NCBI RefSeq assembly: GCF_000178955.2
Contig: NC_016631.1
Span: forward strand, 2,046,001 to 2,110,000
Direction of reading: 5' to 3'
Origin: Granulicella mallensis MP5ACTX8
GTDB lineage: Bacteria; Acidobacteriota; Terriglobia; Terriglobales; Acidobacteriaceae
DNA: 64,000 nucleotides
The position numbers were made by a program, and so were the translations under genes. Shown here piece by piece: positions 42,525 through 51,024 of this stretch. Below the pieces are notes generated by a model. It was not told where the DNA came from. It did no database searches and saw nothing but the letters and a program-made list of their open reading frames with translations. Positions within the stretch are counted from its first letter, which is position 1, and every line of letters starts with the position of its first letter.

Positions 42525-42551
42525 CAAGGGTAAATTTAAGCGGAGCTCATC

Positions 42552-43808
42552 ATGGCAGAAGGCATCAGCAGGCGTCACTTTCTCTGGGGTTCCGCGGCAA
42601 GTGTTGCTCTCCTCGCTTCGAACCAGGCGCATGGCGCAGTTATACCTGCTGTTCCTATGGAGCCGTGGCAGCGCGGTTTCCTGGATATCCACCATATCTC
42701 GACCGGACGCGGCAATTCGGTGCTGGCCATCTGTCCGGATGGGACGTCGATCATGGTCGATGCGGGCGCGACAAAAGGTCCGACGGATGCCCTGGGGCCT
42801 GCACGTCCCGATGCTTCGCGCCGGCCCGGCGAGTGGATCGGGCGATATGCGCTGCATCATCTGCGGACGGCGCCTAAGAGGGAACTGGACTACTTCGTCC
42901 TCACCCACTTTCACGGCGACCACATGGGAGAGATCACGGCGGACTCTCCGGTCTCGTCGAAGGGCGACTACCGGTTGTCGGGGGTTGCCGATGTGGCTGA
43001 ACTAATTCCTGTGCGGCAGCTTATCGATCGGGGCTATCCCAGCTATGACTATCCCGCGCCCGCAACCTACGACGCCACGCTGAACTACATTCGCTTTGCG
43101 CGTGCCGCCGAGAAGCACGGAACCAAGGTGGCGCGTTTGCAGGTGGGATCGTCACGGCAACTCGCACCGCAGCATGCTCCGGCGGAGTGCGCCTCGTTTG
43201 CCATACGAAATCTGGCTGCAAACGGAGATGTCTGGACTGGTCAGGGCGAGGACGTGAAGCACCTGTTTCCGCCGTTGAGTACGCTCAAGCCTCAGGAGTA
43301 CCCCACGGAAAATGCCTGTTCCATGGCGCTGAAGTTCAGCTATGGAGCGTTCAGTTATTACATTGGCGGGGACCTGACCTGCGACACCCTCTTTGGCACT
43401 GAGCCCTGGATGGATGCAGAGAGTGCCGTGGCGAAGGTCGCTGGCCCGGTCAACGTTGCGGCGGTTGATCATCATGGCTACTATGACGCGACCGGCCCGG
43501 AGTTCGTGCGAGCCATGCGGTCTCGCATCTACGTGATCCAGACGTGGCATGCCACGCATCCCGCGCTGCAGGTTCTCGACCGGCTCTATAGTCCGATCCT
43601 GTATCCGGGAGACCGTGATGTTCTGGCTACGGGCATGGTTCCGGCAGCAGCCCTGGCGGACGCGCGCCTTTCGGACAGGATGTTGAGCCAGCAGGGGCAC
43701 GTGGTGGTACGGGTTTTGCCCGGCGGCGATCAGTATGAGGTAATCGTGCAGGACGATACGGTGGAAGAGGGCAAGGTCAAAGCCCGGTTTGGACCGTACG
43801 CCGCGTAG
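42552..43808 (+). CDS. Tat-exported MBL-fold hydrolase (ComEC/Rec2-like)
   Basis: MBL-fold protein of 418 residues with a twin-arginine signal (GISRRHFLWGSAASVALLASNQAHG), so it is exported folded. The metal motif is THFHGDHMG (His119, His121, Asp123, His124); further candidates are the Asp in YIGGDLTCD and the His pair in VDHHGYYD. The SIMVDAGATKGP and VDHHGYYDATGP blocks resemble the soluble MBL domain of ComEC-type DNA-uptake proteins and related phosphodiesterases, but there is no membrane part. The substrate is unknown. It ends one base before the convergent lipid-kinase gene. Confidence 0.82.
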   Translation: MAEGISRRHFLWGSAASVALLASNQAHGAVIPAVPMEPWQRGFLDIHHISTGRGNSVLAICPDGTSIMVDAGATKGPTDALGPARPDASRRPGEWIGRYALHHLRTAPKRELDYFVLTHFHGDHMGEITADSPVSSKGDYRLSGVADVAELIPVRQLIDRGYPSYDYPAPATYDATLNYIRFARAAEKHGTKVARLQVGSSRQLAPQHAPAECASFAIRNLAANGDVWTGQGEDVKHLFPPLSTLKPQEYPTENACSMALKFSYGAFSYYIGGDLTCDTLFGTEPWMDAESAVAKVAGPVNVAAVDHHGYYDATGPEFVRAMRSRIYVIQTWHATHPALQVLDRLYSPILYPGDRDVLATGMVPAAALADARLSDRMLSQQGHVVVRVLPGGDQYEVIVQDDTVEEGKVKARFGPYAA

Positions 43809-44732
43809 TTAAAGTTTTCGCGGCATCAGCAATCGCAGCGCGTTCGGTAGAAGGCTTACGGTCATCGGTGTGCGCCCAAGCCACTCGCCATCGGCCTGCA
43901 CCTGTACAGGGTTGGCTCCTGAGCCACAGGTAAAGCTTTCAACTTCCAGGGTGCGGACATGCGGGTTCCAGCGATGCAGGCGGCTCCAGCTCAAGGCAAA
44001 CCACGCCGGCAGGGACAGGCTTGCGGGCGGCGCTGCAAGGGTGAGCCGCAGGTGAGGATCTTCAAGTGGGGCCCCGCGAGCCAGCGGACTAAAGAGGCCT
44101 CCCAGATCGCCGACTCGAACGGCCATGGCGCTGACAGCGGGCATCGGTGCAGCGTTGTTCGGTGGCGTCACATGGACTGCAAACGGGCTGAAGCGAGTGC
44201 TGGCGAAGAGGTGTGCCGCGCGCAGGTAGTAGCTGAGGCGTCCAAGACTGTGTTTACCGCTGGCGAGCATCTTGTAGACGAGCGCACCGTCGGGGCCGGC
44301 TCCGGCCATCACAAGGAAGTAGCGAGAGCGTTCTCCTTGCGGCGTCTGATAGCGGACCTGTCCGATGGGAATGATTTGCGATTCATGATCAAGCTGTTGA
44401 AGAGCTGCTCGCACAGGATCGAGCGAAAGTTGAAGATGCCGGGCGAGGGCGTTGGCGCTGCCTAGCGGGATGACTCCCATGACCGCTTGTGGCTGAAAGG
44501 CCATGCCTTGGAGGACCTCGTGGATGGTCCCGTCGCCTCCACAGGCAAAGACGATCTCTGCGCCTGCGGTGCAGGCTTCTGCTGCCTGGCGGCCCGCGGT
44601 GCCTGGCGCTTTCGTGGGGATGGTTTCGAGGTCGAGGCCTTCGTTGCGGAGAGCTTTGGCTATGTGCGCGATGAGGTGTTCGGCGTGGCGGCGTCCTGAG
44701 GCGGGGTTGTAGAGCAGGACGGCTCGGCGCAT
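43809..44732 (-). CDS. Diacylglycerol-kinase-family lipid kinase
   Basis: Lipid kinase of 307 residues (DAGK catalytic domain; YegS/DgkB-like). Signatures are LLYNPASGRRHAEHL at the start, the nucleotide site FACGGDGTIHEVLQGM, and VIPLGSANALARHLQLSLDP. The C-terminal strands end LPNALRLLMP. It would phosphorylate a lipid alcohol at the inner membrane face; E. coli-type DgkA is unrelated. Start is ATG 44732. A strong hairpin lies between its start and the end of the upstream gene pepA on the same strand. Confidence 0.9.
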   Translation of the reverse strand: MRRAVLLYNPASGRRHAEHLIAHIAKALRNEGLDLETIPTKAPGTAGRQAAEACTAGAEIVFACGGDGTIHEVLQGMAFQPQAVMGVIPLGSANALARHLQLSLDPVRAALQQLDHESQIIPIGQVRYQTPQGERSRYFLVMAGAGPDGALVYKMLASGKHSLGRLSYYLRAAHLFASTRFSPFAVHVTPPNNAAPMPAVSAMAVRVGDLGGLFSPLARGAPLEDPHLRLTLAAPPASLSLPAWFALSWSRLHRWNPHVRTLEVESFTCGSGANPVQVQADGEWLGRTPMTVSLLPNALRLLMPRKL

Positions 44733-44758
44733 GGATTTAGTTTATGCGGGCTGTTGCT

Positions 44759-44790
44759 GCTCTCCGGGCCTGGGGGATGGCCCGGAGAGC
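44759..44790 (-). terminator. Hairpin after pepA
   Basis: GCTCTCCGGGCC (44759-44770) pairs perfectly with GGCCCGGAGAGC (44779-44790) across an 8-base loop, 50 bases beyond the pepA stop. There is no T tract. Confidence 0.5.
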
Positions 44791-44840
44791 GTGGGCTTTG
44801 TTGAGCTAAGAGCTATGAGGGATTGAGCGACGAGAGCGTG

Positions 44841-46361
44841 TTAGCTGGCGTAGCTGCGGACCCACTCGGTGATGCTGCGCACGGCGATTCCGCTGGGGCC
44901 CTTCGACTGCCACGGCTTTACCTCGTCGATCCAGGCGGTGCCTGCGATGTCGAGGTGGATCCATGGGGTTTCGCCGACGAACTCCTTGAGGAACATGGCA
45001 GCGGTGGTGGCTCCGCCGTAGCGTGAGCCGCCGGTGTTCATGATGTCGGCGATCTGGCTCCGGATCTGTTCGCGATAGTCGTCGGTGCAGGGCATGCGCC
45101 AGAACTTCTCGCCGGAGACCGGGAGACCGTTGGTGAACTGCTCGACCGTGGCATCGTCGTTGGAGAAGAGGCCGGCATTGAGCAGGCCGAGTGCGACTCC
45201 GATAGCTCCGGTAAGGGTTGCGGCGTTGATGAGTCGCGTCGCACCGAGCTGCTGCGCATAGTGCAGACCGTCGGCGAGCACCAAGCGGCCCTCCGCGTCG
45301 GTGTTGAGGATCTCGATGGTCTTGCCGGACATGGCCGTGATGACGTCGCCGGGTTTAAAGGCCTTGCCGTCGGGCATGTTCTCGCAGGAGCAGACGACGG
45401 AGACCACACGAACATTGGGCTTAAGCTGCGCGATGGCGCGCATGGCCCCGATCATCGCGGCGGCGCCCGCCATGTCGTACTTCATCTTGTCCATGTTCTC
45501 GGCAGGCTTGATGGAGATGCCGCCGGTGTCGAAGGTGATGCCCTTGCCGACGAGGCCGATCACGGGGGTGTCGGCAGCGGGAGGCGTTGCGGGTTCGTAG
45601 CGCATGACGATCAGGGCAGGAGGCTCAACCGAACCCTGTGTGACCGCAGCGAAGGCTCCCATCTTGAGCTCGAGGATCTTGTCAATCGAGTGAACCTCGC
45701 ACTGCAGGCCGAACTCTGAGCACATGGCAGCGGTGCGCTTGCCGAGTTCGGTGGGTGTGAGGATGTTGCCCGGCTCGTTGACCAGCGTGCGGGCGAAGTT
45801 CTGCGACTCGCCGAGGATGATGCCTTCGGCGAAGCCGGTCTGCATCTCTGCCAGGGACTTCTCGTTCGCTTCAACGTGCAGGACTGTAACCGTGCCGATG
45901 CTCTGGTCCTTGCGGTCGCTGCGGTAGATGTCGATGTCGAAGTCCGCGACCAGGGCGCCCTCGGCCAGGGTGCGTGCGGTCAGGCTGCCGGGCAGCGCTT
46001 TATCTCCGGGGAACAGGATAGAGAGCTCGCGAAGGCCGCGCGGCTTGGCGAAACGGACGGCGACGCCTGCGCCCTTGCGAACTTCGTGAACGGAGAGAGC
46101 CTTCGCTTTGCCGAGGCCGACGATGAGCAGCCGCTCGGCTTTCAAGCCGGAGGGGCTATGCAGGAGCAGGGTTTCGCCGAGCGTGGCTTTGAACTCGCCG
46201 GAGGTGAGCCAAAGGGCTGCGGCCTTGGCCAGGGCTTCGGATGGGTTGAGCAATGCAGGGGCTGCGGGCTCATCCTTGCCGGTGGCGGTGTCCACGGCGA
46301 AGACGGTAAGGAGGGGGGAGGCGAAGGTGGCAGGGTCCTGGAAGAGCAGCTTTGTGGTCAC
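44841..46361 (-). CDS. pepA: Leucyl aminopeptidase (M17)
   Basis: Cytosolic aminopeptidase of 506 residues of the M17 family, removing N-terminal amino acids from peptides with two metal ions. Signatures are GKGITFDTGGISIKPAENMDKMKYDMAGAAAMIGAMRA (metal and Lys residues) and NTDAEGRLVLADGLHYAQ, the family hallmark NTDAEGRL. The C-terminal part has SRYGGATTAAMFLKEFV and WIHLDIAGTAW. The start is GTG 46361. Ribosome-binding sequence is weak. A REP-like fragment lies between it and smpB. Confidence 0.95.
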   Translation of the reverse strand: MTTKLLFQDPATFASPLLTVFAVDTATGKDEPAAPALLNPSEALAKAAALWLTSGEFKATLGETLLLHSPSGLKAERLLIVGLGKAKALSVHEVRKGAGVAVRFAKPRGLRELSILFPGDKALPGSLTARTLAEGALVADFDIDIYRSDRKDQSIGTVTVLHVEANEKSLAEMQTGFAEGIILGESQNFARTLVNEPGNILTPTELGKRTAAMCSEFGLQCEVHSIDKILELKMGAFAAVTQGSVEPPALIVMRYEPATPPAADTPVIGLVGKGITFDTGGISIKPAENMDKMKYDMAGAAAMIGAMRAIAQLKPNVRVVSVVCSCENMPDGKAFKPGDVITAMSGKTIEILNTDAEGRLVLADGLHYAQQLGATRLINAATLTGAIGVALGLLNAGLFSNDDATVEQFTNGLPVSGEKFWRMPCTDDYREQIRSQIADIMNTGGSRYGGATTAAMFLKEFVGETPWIHLDIAGTAWIDEVKPWQSKGPSGIAVRSITEWVRSYAS

Positions 46362-46486
46362 GGGTTAATGCTACTTGAGATTGGGGAGGGGTTGGGCGGG
46401 GGCGATCTAAAAACGGGAGGAAGCAGGTTCGCTCGCTGCGCTCGGAATGACAAGCCAGAAAAGCAAAGGCACGGGACTAGCCAGGG
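46362..46486. other. REP-like fragment between smpB and pepA
   Basis: The 125-base gap contains GCTCGCTGCGCTCGGAATGAC, a phrase with a short inverted core (GCTCGCTGCGC) that resembles repeats common in acidobacterial intergenic DNA; no hairpin with a T tract was seen. Confidence 0.4.
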
Positions 46487-47026
46487 TTAGCGCCGCTGGC
46501 TTCTTGCGATGGCAGCTTTGGCTTCCTTGTCGCCTTCGCGGGCGCGCTCGGTGGCGCGCTTGTCCCAGTCCTGCTTACCCTTGGCGAGTGCCAGTTCGCA
46601 CTTAACGCGGCCGTTCTTGAAGTACAGCTTCACCGGGATGAGCGTGTAGCCCTTCTGCTTGGTCGCGGCTTCGAGCTTTTCGATCTCGCGCTTGTGCAGC
46701 AGCAGTTTACGCGTCCGGAGCGACTCGTGGTTCATGTTGTTGCCGTGCGAGAACGGGCCGATATGCGCGTTCAGTAGGAAGCACTCGCCGTCCTTGAGCA
46801 GGCCGTAGGCGTCTTTGAGGTTCGCCTTACCTTCGCGGATGGACTTGACCTCGGTGCCGCGCAGGGCAACCCCGGCTTCGACACGGTCGGAGAGGAAGTA
46901 ATTGAAGCTGGCCGAGCGATTAAACGCAGCGTCGCGCTGGCCCGCGGCAACCGGATCGCGGTCTTTGGGCTTGACGGCTGGTTTTTGCACGGCAGAAACG
47001 GTCGGATTGGATAGCGAACGGGGCAT
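46487..47026 (-). CDS. smpB: SsrA-binding protein SmpB
   Basis: Protein of 179 residues that binds tmRNA and carries it to stalled ribosomes in trans-translation. The SmpB core is unmistakable: FNYFLSDRVEAGVALRGTEVKSIREG, then FLLNAHIGPFSHG, RTRKLLLHKREIEKL, and the C-terminal helix KQDWDKRATERAREGDKEAKAAIARSQRR. About 35 extra residues precede the core. TTG 47038 also opens the frame, but ATG 47026 is the normal start. No tmRNA gene was recognised in the window. Confidence 0.96.
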   Translation of the reverse strand: MPRSLSNPTVSAVQKPAVKPKDRDPVAAGQRDAAFNRSASFNYFLSDRVEAGVALRGTEVKSIREGKANLKDAYGLLKDGECFLLNAHIGPFSHGNNMNHESLRTRKLLLHKREIEKLEAATKQKGYTLIPVKLYFKNGRVKCELALAKGKQDWDKRATERAREGDKEAKAAIARSQRR

Positions 47027-47173
47027 TGGTACGTCCAAGACTTCATAAGAGCTGCTGAAACGGCCGGAACAGGATCGAACCGTGATCGCCTCAGGGCTTC
47101 TGTAGAGCCTTGGATATTCGATGCTAGCAGATGAATGCCGGCTGAGAGTTTGTTAGAAACAGATGAAAGTGCG

Positions 47174-47196
47174 TTAGACAGTAATTAAATGTCTAA
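47174..47196. promoter_or_regulatory. Palindrome in the secretin upstream region
   Basis: TTAGACA-N9-TGTCTAA, a perfect 7-bp inverted repeat with an A+T-rich centre, in the gap between the divergent smpB and secretin genes. It could be an operator for either; no promoter boxes could be fixed with confidence. Confidence 0.3.
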
Positions 47197-47492
47197 TTTA
47201 CGTCTTGGATCTAAACTTCCTGCCGTCTCCTGCGTCGAAGAACTTGCAGGCATATGGCATGCAATACGTTCTGCTGCTGCGAGGAGGCCTGAGCCACCCG
47301 CGGACGGCAGGCGCAACACTGTACCCTATGGCGGAGAACCCAGTGATACGAATGGTATTATCGAACCAGCCCGACCAACCGCTCGAGACCGCACCAATGC
47401 TCGCCGCGAAGCCTGTTTTCAATGCTTCAAGGCTGTTGCTGCCCCAGGTCTTCGAGCCCAGCGTCCGAGGCCACCTGGAGCGGGTTCCACGC

Positions 47493-49964
47493 ATGCAGTT
47501 ACGCAGGATCGGTCGGCGCATCGCCATGTCTCACTACAGTCAACATATCGTTCGCGGCAGCTTTGCGCTGTTGCTCGTCTGTGGTTTTGCGGGAGTTTTC
47601 TCCGCATCGGCACATGCCCAGTCCGCAAGCTCGTGGGACAAACGCGGCGCGAATGCCGAGGCGCGCGAGGACTACGACGCGGCGTTCGAAGCCTACCGGC
47701 AGGCGCATCTGAAGAAGCCCCAGGACCTGCGCTACAAGACGCACTACGAGCGGTTGCGGTTCCAGGCCGCGAATGAACACGTCGACCGTGGCCGTGTGCT
47801 GCGTCAGTCCGGCGATTTCGGCGGAGCCATCAATGAGTTTGCTCGGGCACTGCAGATCGACCCAGGCAATCAGGCGGCATCGCAGGAATTGGACTTTACC
47901 GAAAAATCATCCAAGGGCGAGGCTCCGAAGACCGGTCCGCAGGGGCAGGTGATCCCTCCGGTAGGTCTGGAGCAGACTCCGCGCCAGAAACAGACGATGC
48001 GCGACATCGCCTCGCTGGGGGAGCCGGTAAACCTGCAGCCTGTATCGGATGACCCCGTTACTTTGCACATGGTGCAAGATACGAAGGCGATCTACCAGGC
48101 CATCGGCAAGGCCGCCGGCTTGAATGTAATCTTCGACCCGGACTATGTCTCCAAGAGCATTCCCGTGGACCTGACCAGCGTGTCGCTCTACGACGCGCTT
48201 CGTATCGTTGGGACGCTCTCGGGGACCTTCTGGAAGCCTGTCACCTCCAATACGATCTTTGTTGCGCAGAACAATCGCACCAAGCGTACCGACCTGGATG
48301 ATCTTGCCGTCCAGACCTTTTATCTGACCAATGTCTCCCAGCAGAACGATGCCAACGAAATCCTGGTGGCGTTGCGCAACCTGCTCGACCCGGCCCTGAA
48401 GATCTACCTGGTCGCCAGCCAGAACGCCTTGATCCTGCGCGCGACCCCCTCCGAACTCATTTTGGCGGAGAAGCTGATTAACGATCTTGATCGCACACGC
48501 GCGGAGGTTGTGGTCGATGTGGCTGTGCTCGAAGTGAGCCGGCAGAAGGAACGCGATCTGGGCATCACGCTGCCCACCAGTTTTGGCTTGACGCCGCAGT
48601 TTTCCAATCAGAATGTAACAAACAACAACAGCTCAACCGGTACAAACACAAACACTGGATCGGGAGCGCCGACTACAACTACCTCTTCGAGCCTCACCCT
48701 GAATTCGTTGGGCAATCTCAACGCGACGAATTTTGCTGTTTCGCTTTCCGGCGGAACGGTGAATGCCTTGCTATCGGATTTGGATACTCGAATCCTGCAA
48801 AATCCGCGCATCCGCGCAACCGACGGCCAGCACTCGACGCTAAAGATCGGTGAAAAGATCCCAGTCGCCACGGGTTCGTACAACTCGGGCGTATCGACGG
48901 GCCTTGCCAATATCGGTGTGCAGACGCAGTTCACGTATCTGGACGTCGGTGTGAACATCGACATTACGCCTACCGTGCATTATGACCACGAGGTTTCGCT
49001 GAAGATGAAGGTCGAAATCTCAGCGTCGAATGGTAATGTGACGATCTCGGGTGTAACGGAGCCGATCATTACGCAGAGAGTCGCGGAACAGGTGATTCAG
49101 TTGAAGGACGGCGAACCTTCGATTCTGGCGGGTCTGTTGCAGCAGGAAGATACGAAGACGATCAATGGAACTCCCGGACTGGGAGAGCTCCCGTTCTTCA
49201 AGTATTTTTTCAGTAGCCAGGACAAGGTCCAGCAGTCGGATGAGATCGTCTTCCTGATCATTCCTCATATCGTCCGCGAGTCCATTTTGACCGACGAGAA
49301 TACGCGTGCGATCTATACCGGTTCAGGGCAGTCGATCGATCTGATTCGCCGCGATCCGGCGAAGGTTGAAGCAGCCTTGGCTGCCCAGTCCGCGCTCCAA
49401 AACGGTGCCGGAACAGCTTCAGGCCAGTCGACTTCGGCGGCGCAGGCTGCCCAGGCGATGGTTGCGCAGTTGAGAGATCAGGCAAACAAACCTCTGCCGC
49501 CTACTATCAATCAGGGGAGCGCTTCTGGCGCGGGTGCGAGTACTTCGGCAACCCCGATCAATCTCTCTGTCGTCTCTCCGGCTGGAAATCAGGCTGTGGG
49601 GTCAACCTTCACGGTGAGCGTGACGGCGGCCAATGCGCATGACCTTTTCAGCGTTCCTCTGCAGATGCAGTTCGATCCGCATCTGCTCTCCCTGGTGGAT
49701 GTGGACGCAGGAGACTTGTTGAGCCGCGATCATCAGGCGGTCGCCCTGGTACATCGCGATGAGGGCAATGGCGCGGTGACGATTTCGGCTTCACGTCCTC
49801 CGAACGCTACGGGTGTCAATGGGCAGGGTACTCTCTGCACGCTGACCTTCAAGGCTCTGGCGCCGGGCGATGCGACGCTGGCCCTGGTGAGAACCGGCGC
49901 GAAGGATAGCAAGCAGAACACCATTCCGACGATAGGCTCGCAATCTGTCGTGCATGTGAAGTAA
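47493..49964 (+). CDS. Secretin (type II/IV pilus family) with TPR start and cohesin-like tail
   Basis: Outer-membrane secretin of about 823 residues. It has a signal peptide (FALLLVCGFAGVFSASAHAQ) and a TPR-like region (about 20-100 residues after it). Secretin N-domains follow (FYLTNVSQQNDANEILVALRNLLDP), and the secretin core with GDGEPSILAGLLQQEDTKT-like sequence (QLKDGEPSILAGLL) ends at IVFLIIPHIVRE. The last 130 residues form a cohesin-like domain (NAHDLFSVPLQMQFDPHLLSLVDVDAGDLLS). The start is uncertain: the frame opens at 47205, ATG 47493 (MQLRRIG) gives a good signal peptide, ATG 47526 is also possible. Two pseudopilin genes follow, so it forms the pore of a secretion or pilus machine. 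Confidence 0.88.
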   Translation: MQLRRIGRRIAMSHYSQHIVRGSFALLLVCGFAGVFSASAHAQSASSWDKRGANAEAREDYDAAFEAYRQAHLKKPQDLRYKTHYERLRFQAANEHVDRGRVLRQSGDFGGAINEFARALQIDPGNQAASQELDFTEKSSKGEAPKTGPQGQVIPPVGLEQTPRQKQTMRDIASLGEPVNLQPVSDDPVTLHMVQDTKAIYQAIGKAAGLNVIFDPDYVSKSIPVDLTSVSLYDALRIVGTLSGTFWKPVTSNTIFVAQNNRTKRTDLDDLAVQTFYLTNVSQQNDANEILVALRNLLDPALKIYLVASQNALILRATPSELILAEKLINDLDRTRAEVVVDVAVLEVSRQKERDLGITLPTSFGLTPQFSNQNVTNNNSSTGTNTNTGSGAPTTTTSSSLTLNSLGNLNATNFAVSLSGGTVNALLSDLDTRILQNPRIRATDGQHSTLKIGEKIPVATGSYNSGVSTGLANIGVQTQFTYLDVGVNIDITPTVHYDHEVSLKMKVEISASNGNVTISGVTEPIITQRVAEQVIQLKDGEPSILAGLLQQEDTKTINGTPGLGELPFFKYFFSSQDKVQQSDEIVFLIIPHIVRESILTDENTRAIYTGSGQSIDLIRRDPAKVEAALAAQSALQNGAGTASGQSTSAAQAAQAMVAQLRDQANKPLPPTINQGSASGAGASTSATPINLSVVSPAGNQAVGSTFTVSVTAANAHDLFSVPLQMQFDPHLLSLVDVDAGDLLSRDHQAVALVHRDEGNGAVTISASRPPNATGVNGQGTLCTLTFKALAPGDATLALVRTGAKDSKQNTIPTIGSQSVVHVK

Positions 49965-50002
49965 GACAAAAATAGCGGTTAAGCAGGAAAGGAGCGAAGA
50001 AT

Positions 50003-50509
50003 ATGGCTCGAATTGATTTCGGAAGTGCAACGATGGCAACCGGATTGAGACGAAAACCGCTTCGCTCCGGTGAAGCCGGGCTGACGTTGATGGAACTCAT
50101 CATCGTCGTTACGATGTTGTCGATCCTGGCAACGGCGGCGGTTCCTATCGCCAGGTTTCAGGTCAAGCGTGCCAAGGAGCGTGAACTGCGGCGCGATCTC
50201 TGGGCGATGCGCGACGCGATCGACCGTTATAAGGACGTGGCTGACAAAGGCCTGATTCAGACCAAGGCCGACTCGATCAACTATCCTCCCGATCTTCAGA
50301 CCCTGGTGGACGGAGTCGAAGTACAAACCAAGAAGATGCGCTTTCTGCGGGCGATTCCGATTGACCCCATGACCAAAAACGCCGACTGGGGGATGCGGTC
50401 GAACCAGGACGATGCCGATTCCGATAGCTTTGGCGGACAGAACGTCTTCGATGTTCATAGCAAGAGCACGGACACCGCGCTGGATGGGACTAAGTACAAC
50501 ACATGGTAG
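50003..50509 (+). CDS. GspG-like pseudopilin
   Basis: Type II secretion pseudopilin of 168 residues. The prepilin motif is GEAGLTLMELIIVVTMLSILATAAVPI: cleavage after Gly and the conserved Glu at position +5 of the mature protein, followed by the hydrophobic N-terminal helix. The rest fits a GspG-like fold (LRRDLWAMRDAIDRYKD, IPIDPMTKNADW) ending DGTKYNTW. AAGGAG lies upstream. Its stop overlaps the start of the next pseudopilin gene by 7 bases, and the secretin gene lies 38 bases upstream, so all three form an operon. Confidence 0.9.
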   Translation: MARIDFGSATMATGLRRKPLRSGEAGLTLMELIIVVTMLSILATAAVPIARFQVKRAKERELRRDLWAMRDAIDRYKDVADKGLIQTKADSINYPPDLQTLVDGVEVQTKKMRFLRAIPIDPMTKNADWGMRSNQDDADSDSFGGQNVFDVHSKSTDTALDGTKYNTW

Positions 50510-50925
50510 AGCCCAAACCAATTCGTGCACGTAAGACCACCCGCGAGAGCGGCTTCACACTCATCGAGCTGATGATCGTGATGACGATCATTGGATTGCT
50601 GGCAGCTATTGCGATCCCGAGCTATCTCAAGTCGATCACCAAGGCAAAGGAGGCAGTCCTTAAAGAGGACTTGCACACCATGCGGACGGCGATCGACAGC
50701 TATACCGTCGATAAAGAGAAGGCGCCGCAGGCGCTCGACGACCTGGTGCAGGCGGGTTACCTGAAGTCGGTTCCTATTGATCCCATTACCAGCCGCAACG
50801 ATACGTGGATCACAGGCCAGTCCGACACCTTGACGGATATCAACGAGACCCAGGGTGGATTGGACGATGTGCACTCAGGGGCGCAGTCGCTGGCCAGCGA
50901 TGGAACAAGCTATAACACCTGGTGA
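50503..50925 (+). CDS. GspG-like pseudopilin, second copy
   Basis: Pseudopilin of 140 residues. The prepilin motif ESGFTLIELMIVMTIIGLLAAIAIPSYL is canonical (Phe+1, Glu+5). The middle and end parallel the previous gene (LKEDLHTMRTAIDSYTVDKEKAPQALDDLV, IPIDPITSRNDTW, DGTSYNTW), showing recent duplication with divergence. The shared C-terminal Asn-Thr-Trp ending is unusual and may matter for packing or recognition. It overlaps the preceding gene and lies third in the secretin operon. The minor pseudopilins and ATPase must be elsewhere. Confidence 0.9.
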   Translation: MVEPKPIRARKTTRESGFTLIELMIVMTIIGLLAAIAIPSYLKSITKAKEAVLKEDLHTMRTAIDSYTVDKEKAPQALDDLVQAGYLKSVPIDPITSRNDTWITGQSDTLTDINETQGGLDDVHSGAQSLASDGTSYNTW

Positions 50926-51024
50926 TAAGTTCTCCCCGTCTGTACATAACTTCATTTTTCGGCGTTTAATGGGAAAGCGGAGCCGTGCCTGAACGGCAAG
51001 GACCGGCGCTCGCTGGAGCTCCCT

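Noticed and set aside
41280-42923. 547-residue minus-strand reading frame
   Set aside because: Antisense of argS and of the start of the Tat-exported MBL gene; no family sequence.
47055-47085. tRNA 3'-end-like sequence (GGATCGAACC) near smpB
   Set aside because: Only the T-loop consensus is present; no cloverleaf or tmRNA could be drawn.
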